Origin: DATKCN01 sp035513175
GTDB taxonomy: Bacteria > Chloroflexota > Chloroflexia > Thermomicrobiales > CFX8
Length of the DNA stretch: 7,426 bases
Assembly (NCBI GenBank): GCA_035513175.1
Contig: DATKCN010000113.1
Location: forward strand, 1 to 7,426
Reading direction: 5' to 3'
This document shows, piece by piece, positions 1-5,885 of this stretch; position 1 is the first letter of the stretch; every line of letters starts with the position of its first letter. The notes under the pieces are model-generated. The model saw only the letters and a list, made by a program, of their open reading frames with translations, was not told the DNA's origin and searched no databases. The position numbers were made by a program, and so were the translations under genes.

Positions 1-322
1 GAATCACTTCCACGGCAGAGAACCCCAATGGACCGAACGCAGCCCGGATACGATCCGCTTCGTCGGCAAGAGCTTTCCGACGCTCAAGCTCATCAGGTGT
101 AAACGTATAGTCATTGGAATCGATATCGTAGAAGTTGACATCGAGCATTTCGACGGCGCTCATCTCGACCGGACCGATCCGCCTTCGAATCCGATCAATC
201 TCCGCGATGAACGCTTTGCGCCGTTCAAGCTCTTCCGTCCTCACAGAAATGACAGTCGAGGGGTCGTTGGACTGTTGGCGGCTGGAACGGCATTCGCGGT
301 CATCTCCGACGTCGTGCTTCAT
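1..322 (-). CDS. Small repeat-containing protein, 3' end beyond left edge (possibly antitoxin-like)
   Basis: This is an open frame running leftward from an ATG at 322 and leaving the window without a stop, so 107 residues are visible. I do not recognise the family with confidence. Residues 31-60 and 78-107 are two copies of one unit with a 47-residue period: ELERRKA, then E-x-D-R-I-R, then G-P, then S-A-V-E. Of 30 aligned positions 18 are identical, and at 11 of those 18 the codon differs synonymously. That pattern shows selection on this strand and frame. The opposite strand is also open in register but is much less conserved between the copies. The protein is charged, helical-looking and has no membrane segment. 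Codon use is less GC-biased than in the neighbours (CTT, CGT, GAT, TTT and CCT are common), which hints at separate ancestry. From memory, short charged proteins with a G-P-(L/I)-x-(I/F)-S motif often act as antitoxins beside PIN toxins; this is only a suggestion. The ribosome binding site is weak. Confidence 0.75.
   Translation of the reverse strand, partial: MKHDVGDDRECRSSRQQSNDPSTVISVRTEELERRKAFIAEIDRIRRRIGPVEMSAVEMLDVNFYDIDSNDYTFTPDELERRKALADEADRIRAAFGPLGFSAVEVI
2..232 (-). repeat. Intragenic duplication, 141-bp period
   Basis: Two coding repeats (143-232 and 2-91) encode residues 31-60 and 78-107 of the left-edge gene. They share a 141-bp period and keep the reading frame. The DNA copies have diverged mostly at third codon positions while the protein motif is kept, so this is an old, selected domain duplication and not a recent slippage event. 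More copies may lie to the left of the window. Confidence 0.8.
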
Positions 323-348
323 ATTCGCACTCGCTCTCGTTCGCCAGG

Positions 349-354
349 ATTATA
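349..354 (-). promoter_or_regulatory. -10 box (TATAAT) of the leftward gene
   Basis: Read on the minus strand, 354 to 349 is a perfect TATAAT, 26 bases before the ATG at 322. Transcription would start near 342 and leave a leader of about 20 bases. No good -35 hexamer lies at the usual spacing, which may indicate an activator-dependent or weak promoter. A perfect -10 hexamer is uncommon by chance in DNA this GC-rich. Confidence 0.5.
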
Positions 355-357
355 CGT

Positions 358-373
358 TGAGTGTTTCGACTCA
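358..373. promoter_or_regulatory. Inverted repeat just upstream of the -10 box, candidate operator
   Basis: TGAGT-GTTTCG-ACTCA is a 5-bp perfect inverted repeat with a 6-base spacer. It lies three bases upstream of the leftward -10 box, in the region between -10 and -35. A repressor bound here would block RNA polymerase, and autoregulation by the small protein at 1-322 is conceivable. The arms are short, so chance is a real alternative. Confidence 0.3.
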
Positions 374-556
374 TGCGCCGGCCCTCGACCACGTCAGAGC
401 CTGCGGCTGCGATGACGGCTGCCCCTGCTGCGTCGGTGTGCGGCTGGCACGTCAGAACCGTCGTTGTCGACCACCGTGAGTATGCGGGAAATGTCGCACC
501 CTCCCCGTCATTGAATTCGGCAAGGGACTGTGTTCGACGGGCGTCCCGAGCCTGAC

Positions 557-591
557 GGAGGTGTCCCGCCCACGGGCGCTTCACGACCTCC
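557..591. other. Nested GC-rich inverted repeat, possible structured element
   Basis: Outer arms GGAGGT (557-562) and ACCTCC (586-591) enclose inner arms CCCG (565-568) and CGGG (573-576). GT/AC pairs (563-564 with 583-584) extend the outer stem across a one-base bulge. The result is an imperfect stem-loop of about 12 pairs. There is no T-run on either side, so it is not a standard intrinsic terminator. It could be a leader RNA hairpin, a protein-binding site or a chance product of high GC. Confidence 0.25.
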
Positions 592-830
592 CCAAGGATC
601 ACAAATCATGCGTCACAAGGACGTTCAGCGGCGCGCAGCGTGATGGGGAATTGTCGTGCGTCGGCCAGGCCAGGCCCCGGGCCGCGAGGACACTCCGGGG
701 TCTCCGACCGATAGACGAGCGCGATCGTGACTTTTGACCCTCTGGCCTGAGCCGGTTCCCGCATATGGTTGAGCAGTACGCGCGCCGAATCTGCTTGTAA
801 CGCCCGCGCTGTCGCAAGGAGCCGTTTTCC

Positions 831-3608
831 GTGGTCGATACGCACGCCACCGCCGCCGCCCGGCATCCGCGGTTCAACGGCCGCGCAGGGTGGCTTGCCT
901 CCGTGCGTCGGTGGTGGAACGGGACGTTTCCAACCACCCACTCTCTGGACCCCGAATCGTGGCAGCGCCGCCATCGAGTCATCGTCGTGCTTCTGTGGCT
1001 GCATGTGGCGGGACTCTTTGTCTTCGGCATGGTTGCCGGCCGTGGCATGGTCCACCTCTTACTCGACTGCCTGCCGGTGGCCGTGGCGGCCGAAATTGCC
1101 TGCCTCTCGCGCCTGGACCGCCGCGCGCGGATGCTGGCCAGCAGCTTTGGGCTCATTACCGCCTCCGCGGTGCTCGTTCATCTTGGCCACGGGTCGATCG
1201 AGATGCACTTTCACTACTTCGTCGCGCTGGCGGTCATCGGACTCTACGAAGACTGGCTTCCGTTTCTTGGCGCCATCGCCTTCGTGCTGATCGAGCACGG
1301 ACTGCTGGGCGCGCTCTGGCCGGGAGCCATCTACAACCACGCCGCGGCAATCGAACATCCGTGGCGCTGGGCCGCCATCCACGCGGCCTTTGTCGCGGCC
1401 GCCAGCCTGGCCACGCTTGGGCACTGGCGATTCGCCGAGCAGGCGCGTGTGCGCGAACGGGCCGCTCGTCAGGCTGCTGAAGCGTCTGCAAACCACGCCG
1501 AATCGCTCGTCGAGCAATTGCGCGTGACGGAGGCAACCTACCGCACGCTGTTCGCGGCGAATCCGCACCCCGCCTATGTCTACGACACCTCGACACTGCG
1601 CGTGCTCGCGGTCAACGATGCCGCCTTCGCGCAGTATGGCTACAGCCGCGAGGCGTTTCTGTCCCTGCGGGTGAGCGAGCTCCACATGCCCAACGACCAG
1701 GCCCGGTTCCAGTCGGTGATGGCCCAGACGCCTGACCAATTGCGACTTTCGAGCAACTGGCAGCAACGGCGCGCCGACGGGTCAACACTCTGGGTCGATG
1801 TCGCCTCCCATCCGATCACGTTCGAGGACCGCGCGGCGCGGCTCGCGATCGCCACCGATGTCACGGCCCGCAAGCGGGCGGAAGCGGCCTTGCAGACGAG
1901 CGAAGCGTTACACCGCTCAGTCGTTGACAGCGCCATGGACGCGATCATCGTGCTTGGCGCCGGCGGCACGATTCAATCCTTCAATCACGCTGCCGAGCGC
2001 ATCTTCGGATATCGCGGCGCGGATATGCTTGGCCAGTCGGTGACGCGCCTGCTGCCCGAGCGCATGCAGGCAACGGTCGCGACCAGCGTGCAGCACCATC
2101 TGTCATCCGAGGCAACCAAGTCGGCGGGAACGACGGTCGAGCTGGTCGGCGTGCGGAGCGACGGGGTCGAAGTGCCGCTGGAGATGAGCATGACGGCCGG
2201 GTCCGCCAATGGCTCGCTATTCGTGACCGGCATTCTGCGCGACATCAGCGAGCGCAAGGCGCTTGAGGCCGAGCTGACGCATCAGGCCTTCCACGACCAT
2301 CTGACCGGACTGCCAAACCGGGCGCTGTTCAATGATCGACTGCAACACGCCGTCCTGCGCGCGGTTCGCCGTGACAGCTCTCTGGCAGTCCTGTTCGTCG
2401 ACATCGACAACTTCAAGCGTGTCAACGACAGTCTCGGGCACACCGCCGGGGACGAACTGCTGATCACCGTCGCGGACCGGCTGGGCGGATGCCTGCGCGC
2501 TGAAGACACGTTGGCGCGCCTGGGCGGCGATGAGTTTACGATCCTGCTCGAGGACATCGACGGCATTGACGACGCCGTCGAGGTCGCGCGCCGCATCTCC
2601 GAACACGTGACATTGCACGTGATGTGCGACAACCGCGAGATCAGCATAGGCGTCAGCATCGGCATCGCGTTGAGCGTCGCGGGACAGATGGACGCGGAGG
2701 AGCTGTTGCGTGACGCCGATGTGGCCATGTACGCGGCGAAACGGCGCGGCAAGGGCGGCCATGCGCTCTTCACCCCGACGATGACCGAGGCGGTCTGGGA
2801 GCGGCTGACGCTCGAAAGCGATCTGCGCCACGCGCTGGAACGCTCCGAGCTGCGGCTGCAGTATCAACCGATTGTGGACCTCGCGAACGGCACGGTCGGG
2901 GCGGTGGAAGCGCTGCTGCGCTGGGATCATCCGACCCGTGGGTTGATCGAACCGGTAACGTTCATTCGCGTCGCCGAGGAGACAGGGTTGATCATTCCCA
3001 TTGGCGCCTGGGTGTTGCGCGAGGCCTGCGGCGAGGTCGCGGGATGGTCGGAATTCACCGTCGACGGACGACCGCTCTCGCTCAACGTGAACCTTTCCGG
3101 ACGCCAGTTCCAGCAGCTCGACCTGGCAGAATCGGTTGCCTCCGTGTTGGCAAAGTCGGGCCTGGAGCCATCGCGCCTCAGGTTGGAGATCACTGAGACG
3201 GCGCTGATGGAGACTGGCGAGGCAACGCTGGCAACACTCCAACGGCTCAAGGCGCTCGGTGTGCAGATTGCCATCGATGACTTCGGCACGGGTTATTCGT
3301 CGCTGTCCTACCTGAAGCAGTTTCCGGTCGATGTGCTCAAGATTGACCGGTCGTTCGTCGACGGCATCGATCAGCATCCGGAAAGCCGCTCGATCGTGCG
3401 CGCACTGGTCGCGGTCGCCATGTCGCTGAACCTGAACGTCGTCGCTGAGGGCATCGAGACCGACGCGCAGCGCGAGGAATTGATCGCGTTGGGCTGCGAC
3501 GTCGGCCAGGGGTTCTACTTCAGCAAGGCCGTGTCTCCAGCCGGCATAGCGGCGCTGCTCCGCCTGCAGCGCGTCGACGGCGCGCGTGTCGCCGAAGCGG
3601 CAGACTAG
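831..3608 (+). CDS. Membrane-anchored PAS-PAS-GGDEF-EAL cyclic di-GMP enzyme
   Basis: A 925-residue inner-membrane protein that should make (GGDEF) and degrade (EAL) cyclic di-GMP. The GTG start has AAGGAG at 816-821, nine bases upstream. Residues about 49-198 form a polytopic membrane module with a His-rich stretch (H117, H120, H126, H128, H156, H170, H176, H184, H198), including G-S-I-E-M-H-F-H-Y-F. A linker or coiled coil follows (200-232), then PAS 1 (about 233-348) and PAS 2 (about 358-476). In the GGDEF domain (about 482-645) the motif is intact at 565-569, the metal-binding D524 is present, and the inhibitory site R556-x-x-D559 sits at the canonical five-residue spacing. The EAL domain (about 655-910) keeps E693-A-L, N754, E786, D816-D817, K837, E873, E876 and Q893, all the residues expected for activity. 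Both halves therefore look competent, and which dominates is probably set by the PAS and membrane input. It stands alone in its transcription unit, and its target process is not shown by the neighbours. Confidence 0.96.
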   Translation: MVDTHATAAARHPRFNGRAGWLASVRRWWNGTFPTTHSLDPESWQRRHRVIVVLLWLHVAGLFVFGMVAGRGMVHLLLDCLPVAVAAEIACLSRLDRRARMLASSFGLITASAVLVHLGHGSIEMHFHYFVALAVIGLYEDWLPFLGAIAFVLIEHGLLGALWPGAIYNHAAAIEHPWRWAAIHAAFVAAASLATLGHWRFAEQARVRERAARQAAEASANHAESLVEQLRVTEATYRTLFAANPHPAYVYDTSTLRVLAVNDAAFAQYGYSREAFLSLRVSELHMPNDQARFQSVMAQTPDQLRLSSNWQQRRADGSTLWVDVASHPITFEDRAARLAIATDVTARKRAEAALQTSEALHRSVVDSAMDAIIVLGAGGTIQSFNHAAERIFGYRGADMLGQSVTRLLPERMQATVATSVQHHLSSEATKSAGTTVELVGVRSDGVEVPLEMSMTAGSANGSLFVTGILRDISERKALEAELTHQAFHDHLTGLPNRALFNDRLQHAVLRAVRRDSSLAVLFVDIDNFKRVNDSLGHTAGDELLITVADRLGGCLRAEDTLARLGGDEFTILLEDIDGIDDAVEVARRISEHVTLHVMCDNREISIGVSIGIALSVAGQMDAEELLRDADVAMYAAKRRGKGGHALFTPTMTEAVWERLTLESDLRHALERSELRLQYQPIVDLANGTVGAVEALLRWDHPTRGLIEPVTFIRVAEETGLIIPIGAWVLREACGEVAGWSEFTVDGRPLSLNVNLSGRQFQQLDLAESVASVLAKSGLEPSRLRLEITETALMETGEATLATLQRLKALGVQIAIDDFGTGYSSLSYLKQFPVDVLKIDRSFVDGIDQHPESRSIVRALVAVAMSLNLNVVAEGIETDAQREELIALGCDVGQGFYFSKAVSPAGIAALLRLQRVDGARVAEAAD

Positions 3609-3624
3609 CGCCTCCACGAGGCGC
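3608..3624 (+). terminator. Perfect 7-bp hairpin starting on the last base of the GGDEF-EAL stop codon
   Basis: GCGCCTC-CAC-GAGGCGC is a perfect stem with a three-base loop, beginning on the last base of the TAG stop codon. It is very GC-rich but is followed by a GC-rich stretch with no T-run. It could be a non-canonical terminator or a 3'-end stabilising hairpin. Termination is inferred from position alone. Confidence 0.4.
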
Positions 3625-3743
3625 GCGCGGCTCATTCCACACTGGTTGCGAGACGATAGCCGTCGCGTCTGGCGAGCACGCCGGAGCGGCGCCAGGCAAG
3701 GCTCCAGCGCGCACCGCGTCTGAACGACAGGAGTCGATTGCCC

Positions 3744-3989
3744 ATGAAGAAGCACAGGCGAAGCGACATCGACGATCTGCCGAAGGAGGCACATGTCGTC
3801 AGCGAGGAAGACGCGGAGCAGGTCGATCTCGTCACCTGCCCGCCCGACGAAGGACCGCGTTATCTCACCGACGATGTGCGGGCTCTGTGCGCCAGTTGTG
3901 GCACGTCAATCAAGCCCCGACCACACGTGCCGAAACTCCCCTCAACCGTCTGCATCCACTGTGGGAAGCGCATCGTCGAAGAGGACTAG
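3744..3989 (+). CDS. Small acidic zinc-ribbon protein
   Basis: An 81-residue protein of unrecognised family. The ATG at 3744 is chosen because AGGAG (3729-3733) lies ten bases before it; an in-frame TTG at 3738 is only four bases from the same site. The N-terminal half is charged and acidic (an S-E-E-D-A-E run near 20-25). The C-terminal half has two C-x2-C knuckles, C49-x-x-C52 and C70-x-x-C73, separated by 17 residues with a proline-rich loop. That layout is a typical zinc ribbon. A fifth cysteine (C32) precedes them. Small zinc ribbons of this kind can bind nucleic acid or act as protein adaptors, and nothing here chooses between these. It has its own ribosome binding site, 135 bases after the GGDEF-EAL stop and 222 bases before glutamine synthetase, so it is probably transcribed separately or by read-through. 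Confidence 0.8.
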   Translation: MKKHRRSDIDDLPKEAHVVSEEDAEQVDLVTCPPDEGPRYLTDDVRALCASCGTSIKPRPHVPKLPSTVCIHCGKRIVEED

Positions 3990-4049
3990 GCAGGCAGACA
4001 GACCGACGCCTAGCCGGGCAGTCCGCGCATGACATTATGCCACGCTCCG

Positions 4050-4066
4050 TTGTGCGTCGCGCACAA
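4050..4066. promoter_or_regulatory. 17-bp perfect palindrome upstream of glutamine synthetase, candidate operator
   Basis: TTGTGCGTCGCGCACAA has 7-bp perfect arms around TCG and lies about 145 bases before the glutamine synthetase start. A looser related inverted repeat, GCACA-N7-TGTGC, occurs at 4091-4107. Two-fold symmetry at this size fits a dimeric regulator. It does not match the GlnR/TnrA form TGTNA-N7-TNACA, so the regulator cannot be named. CATAAC at 4114-4119 is a possible weak -10 box downstream. Confidence 0.4.
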
Positions 4067-4129
4067 TCTCCGAGGGCGTTTCATGGCCTGGCACACGTAC
4101 ACTGTGCGCGGACCATAACACACAATGGG

Positions 4130-4167
4130 TCCGGGCCGCGAGGGACGCTGTTTGAGCGTGTCCCGGA
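4130..4167 (+). promoter_or_regulatory. Leader RNA stem-loop with alternative pairing, upstream of glutamine synthetase
   Basis: ACGCT (4145-4149) and AGCGT (4155-4159) pair around a five-base loop. The lower stem can form in two ways: GGG (4142-4144) with CCC (4162-4164), or TCCGGG (4130-4135) with CCCGGA (4162-4167). The two lower stems exclude each other. The structure ends 33 bases before the Shine-Dalgarno AAGGAG at 4201-4206. It could affect glutamine synthetase expression. It matches no riboswitch class I can name, and GC-rich leaders pair easily by chance. Confidence 0.3.
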
Positions 4168-4211
4168 ACGAACCGGCGGCTGGGAGAGCGGATAGTGGCG
4201 AAGGAGCTGGT

Positions 4212-5642
4212 GTGAGCGTGAGTTCGAGCCTGCGGGAGTTTCTTGAGATTCCGTACGACGAGCTGGAAGAGCTGAATCTACAGGCCAAGGCAGAGCGACA
4301 GGCGCGCACGGACCCCGAGGAAACCAGGGAGGCGCGGCTGCGCTACCTGGAGAGCGAGAAGCGCATCAAGGCCGTGACGGTCGCCTTCACCGATCTGGAA
4401 GGTCGCCTGCACATGCTCGATTACGACAAGAAGTTTCTGCTGAAGTCGTCCGACAATCTCACGTTCGACGGCTCGTCGGTGCGCGGCTTTTCGCGCCAGC
4501 AGGAATCCGACCTGCGGCTCGGCATCGACTGGCCCGCGTTCTACTGGCTGCCGGCCGATGTGTTCGGGCCCGGCAAGGTGCTCGCCTTCGGCGAGGTGCA
4601 GGAGCGCGACGGGACCCCGTACCGCGCCGACATGCGCGCCCGGTTGAAGGCGTACATGACGCAGAAGCACGGGGCCGAGGGCATTACCTGCTTCGCGTCC
4701 AACGAGATCGAGGGCATCCTCGTCAAGGGACGCAAGGCCGAACAATCCTATTCCGACACCGGCAAGTTCGAGTTCATCAGCACCAGCGGTTACTACCACT
4801 CATTGCCGGGCGATCCGTTGCGGGAGTTCATCGACAGCTCCGCCGAGGTGCAGCGCGCCATGGGCTTCGAGAACGAGAAGGACCACCCCGAGGTCGCCCC
4901 CGCCCAGTTCGAGATGAACTACTCGTACACCGAGGCCACCATCGCCGCCGACCAGGTGATGCTCTACAAGCTCATCTGCCGCCAGGTCGCAAACCGCATG
5001 GACATGACGGCCAGCTTCCTGCCCAAGCCCTTCACCGGCGTCAACGGCAACGGCATGCACACCAACATCTCCGTTGCCCGCAACGGGACCAACATCTTCT
5101 ACGACGCCGACGGTGAGGAAGGCTTGTCCGTCCCGGCCTGGCAGTTCATCGACCGCGTGCTCACCAGCGCGCTGGACGTCTGCCTGATCCTCAACCCCAG
5201 CGTCAACGCCTATCGCCGTCTCGACCCGCACTTCGAGGCGCCCAACGAGATCAAGGCCTCGCCGATCGACCGGGGCGCGATGGTGCGCATCCCCATCGGC
5301 AACAAGCACTCGGCCCGCGTCGAGGTGCGCTCGATCGCGCCAGACGCCAATCCATACATGGCGATCTATGCCATCCTGCGCACGGGTCTCGAAGGTCCGC
5401 TGGTCGAGGGCATCCGCTCCGGCGGCTCGATTTTGCCGGACAACATCTATGACGCCATTCACCACCTGTGCAGCAGCCCGCACGCCGCGGCCTTGCTTGG
5501 ACCGGAAGTGCGCGACCGTTACGCCGACCTCAAGCGCGCGTCGGCGGACCGTTGCGCGCGGCTGCTCGGCTCGACGATCAAGCCCGCCGAGATTCAGTTC
5601 CACCACGAGGTGACGAACCAGCACCTCTGGAACCGCTTCTAG
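4212..5642 (+). CDS. Glutamine synthetase (type I superfamily, divergent branch)
   Basis: Cytoplasmic enzyme joining ammonia to glutamate with ATP, the entry step of nitrogen assimilation. The GTG at 4212 is chosen because AAGGAG (4201-4206) lies five bases upstream. The in-frame ATG at 4125 would add 29 residues but has no ribosome binding site. The product is 476 residues, close to the usual 440-475. The N-terminal beta-grasp domain carries F-D-G-S-S (85-89), the ammonia-site loop. In the catalytic domain I see metal ligands E165, E167, E227, E234, H283 and E371, the glutamate-site loop residue E342, and arginines R336, R354, R359 and R373. All expected catalytic positions are present, so a true glutamine synthetase is more likely than a polyamine-ligase paralogue. 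The C-terminus ends in an N-Q-H-L-W-N-R-F tail. The adenylylation-loop region reads D-N-I-Y-D, with Y413 where enterobacterial enzymes are adenylylated; whether it is modified cannot be told. Upstream DNA has a palindrome and a foldable leader. Confidence 0.95.
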   Translation: MSVSSSLREFLEIPYDELEELNLQAKAERQARTDPEETREARLRYLESEKRIKAVTVAFTDLEGRLHMLDYDKKFLLKSSDNLTFDGSSVRGFSRQQESDLRLGIDWPAFYWLPADVFGPGKVLAFGEVQERDGTPYRADMRARLKAYMTQKHGAEGITCFASNEIEGILVKGRKAEQSYSDTGKFEFISTSGYYHSLPGDPLREFIDSSAEVQRAMGFENEKDHPEVAPAQFEMNYSYTEATIAADQVMLYKLICRQVANRMDMTASFLPKPFTGVNGNGMHTNISVARNGTNIFYDADGEEGLSVPAWQFIDRVLTSALDVCLILNPSVNAYRRLDPHFEAPNEIKASPIDRGAMVRIPIGNKHSARVEVRSIAPDANPYMAIYAILRTGLEGPLVEGIRSGGSILPDNIYDAIHHLCSSPHAAALLGPEVRDRYADLKRASADRCARLLGSTIKPAEIQFHHEVTNQHLWNRF

Positions 5643-5657
5643 CCTTCACCCCCCCGG

Positions 5658-5685
5658 CCCCCTCTCCCAGTGCTGGGAGAGGGGG
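5658..5685. repeat. 13-bp-arm inverted repeat (dispersed CCCTCTCCC-type hairpin), likely terminator
   Basis: CCCCCTCTCCCAG and CTGGGAGAGGGGG are perfect 13-bp arms separated only by TG, starting 16 bases after the glutamine synthetase stop. They are preceded by a TTCACCCCCCC tract. From memory, CCCTCTCCC-n-GGGAGAGGG hairpins with a flanking CACCC tract recur in intergenic DNA of many GC-rich genomes, Chloroflexota included, as dispersed repeats. The transcript would form a very stable hairpin, but no T-run follows, so it may stabilise the 3' end and not terminate transcription. Confidence 0.8.
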
Positions 5686-5885
5686 AGATGGGCATGCGCG
5701 GGTGGGTCACTTTCTCAGATTGCTCGTCAGGCAAGGTGATAGGCTTGAGTCGCCGTGACGCATTCTCGCGTGTTCGGCGCGGGGAACGATTCTCCGCCGG
5801 ACGCGTTACATGTGTCATGGAGCGTTGGCTGGGGCGACATTGGCGTCGCGACCATGCTCGCCCGACTTGAAACCGAGCATTCTCG

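Larger units (their letters stand above)
323..830. other. Intergenic region of about 500 bases between divergent genes
   Basis: No frame here has a good ribosome binding site, a recognisable protein or a codon pattern like the neighbouring genes, although several short frames are open by composition. The region holds the leftward -10 box (349-354) and its inverted repeat. It also holds an orphan cysteine motif in a plus-strand frame at 402-437 and a nested GC-rich inverted repeat at 557-591. No clear rightward promoter is visible: TTGACC at 734-739 and TTGAGC at 769-774 lack a matching -10 at normal spacing. The rightward Shine-Dalgarno for the next gene is at 816-821. Confidence 0.6.

Noticed and set aside
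2..415. A long plus-strand frame through the left edge that reads protein-like (L-L-A-A-G-T-A-F-A-V, later G-L-Y-V-E-C-F-D-S-C-A-G)
   Set aside because: It is the exact codon-register complement of the minus-strand gene. Between the two repeat copies it is far less conserved than the minus frame, whose differences are largely synonymous.
300..602. Minus-strand 100-residue frame overlapping the start of the left-edge gene
   Set aside because: No ribosome binding site, no recognisable content, and it overlaps the better-supported gene and its promoter in another frame.
734..801. Possible rightward promoters (TTGACC at 734, TTGAGC at 769) for the GGDEF-EAL gene
   Set aside because: No acceptable -10 hexamer at 16-18 bases; the nearest candidates need 21-base spacers.
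2217..3794. Minus-strand 525-residue frame antisense to GGDEF-EAL
   Set aside because: It lies opposite a gene with complete catalytic motifs. Long antisense openness is expected from GC-biased codon use, and the translation shows no domain.
3986..4013. CTAGGC / GCCTAG inverted repeat around the stop of the zinc-ribbon gene as a terminator
   Set aside because: Only six pairs with a 16-base loop and no T-run, so it is too weak to call.
4089..4107. Sigma-54-like TGGCAC followed by TGTGC upstream of glutamine synthetase
   Set aside because: The GG to GC spacing is 14 bases where 10 are required, and the -12 element is not TTGC.
4125..4211. 29-residue N-terminal extension of glutamine synthetase from the ATG at 4125
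   Set aside because: No Shine-Dalgarno before it, family length is met without it, and the GTG at 4212 has an ideal AAGGAG.
4800..5624. Minus-strand 274-residue frame antisense to glutamine synthetase
   Set aside because: Low-complexity V/D/G/R-rich translation opposite a certain gene.
5760..5885. GCATTCTCG occurring at 5760-5768 and 5877-5885
   Set aside because: A nine-base direct repeat without further similarity around it; chance is sufficient.
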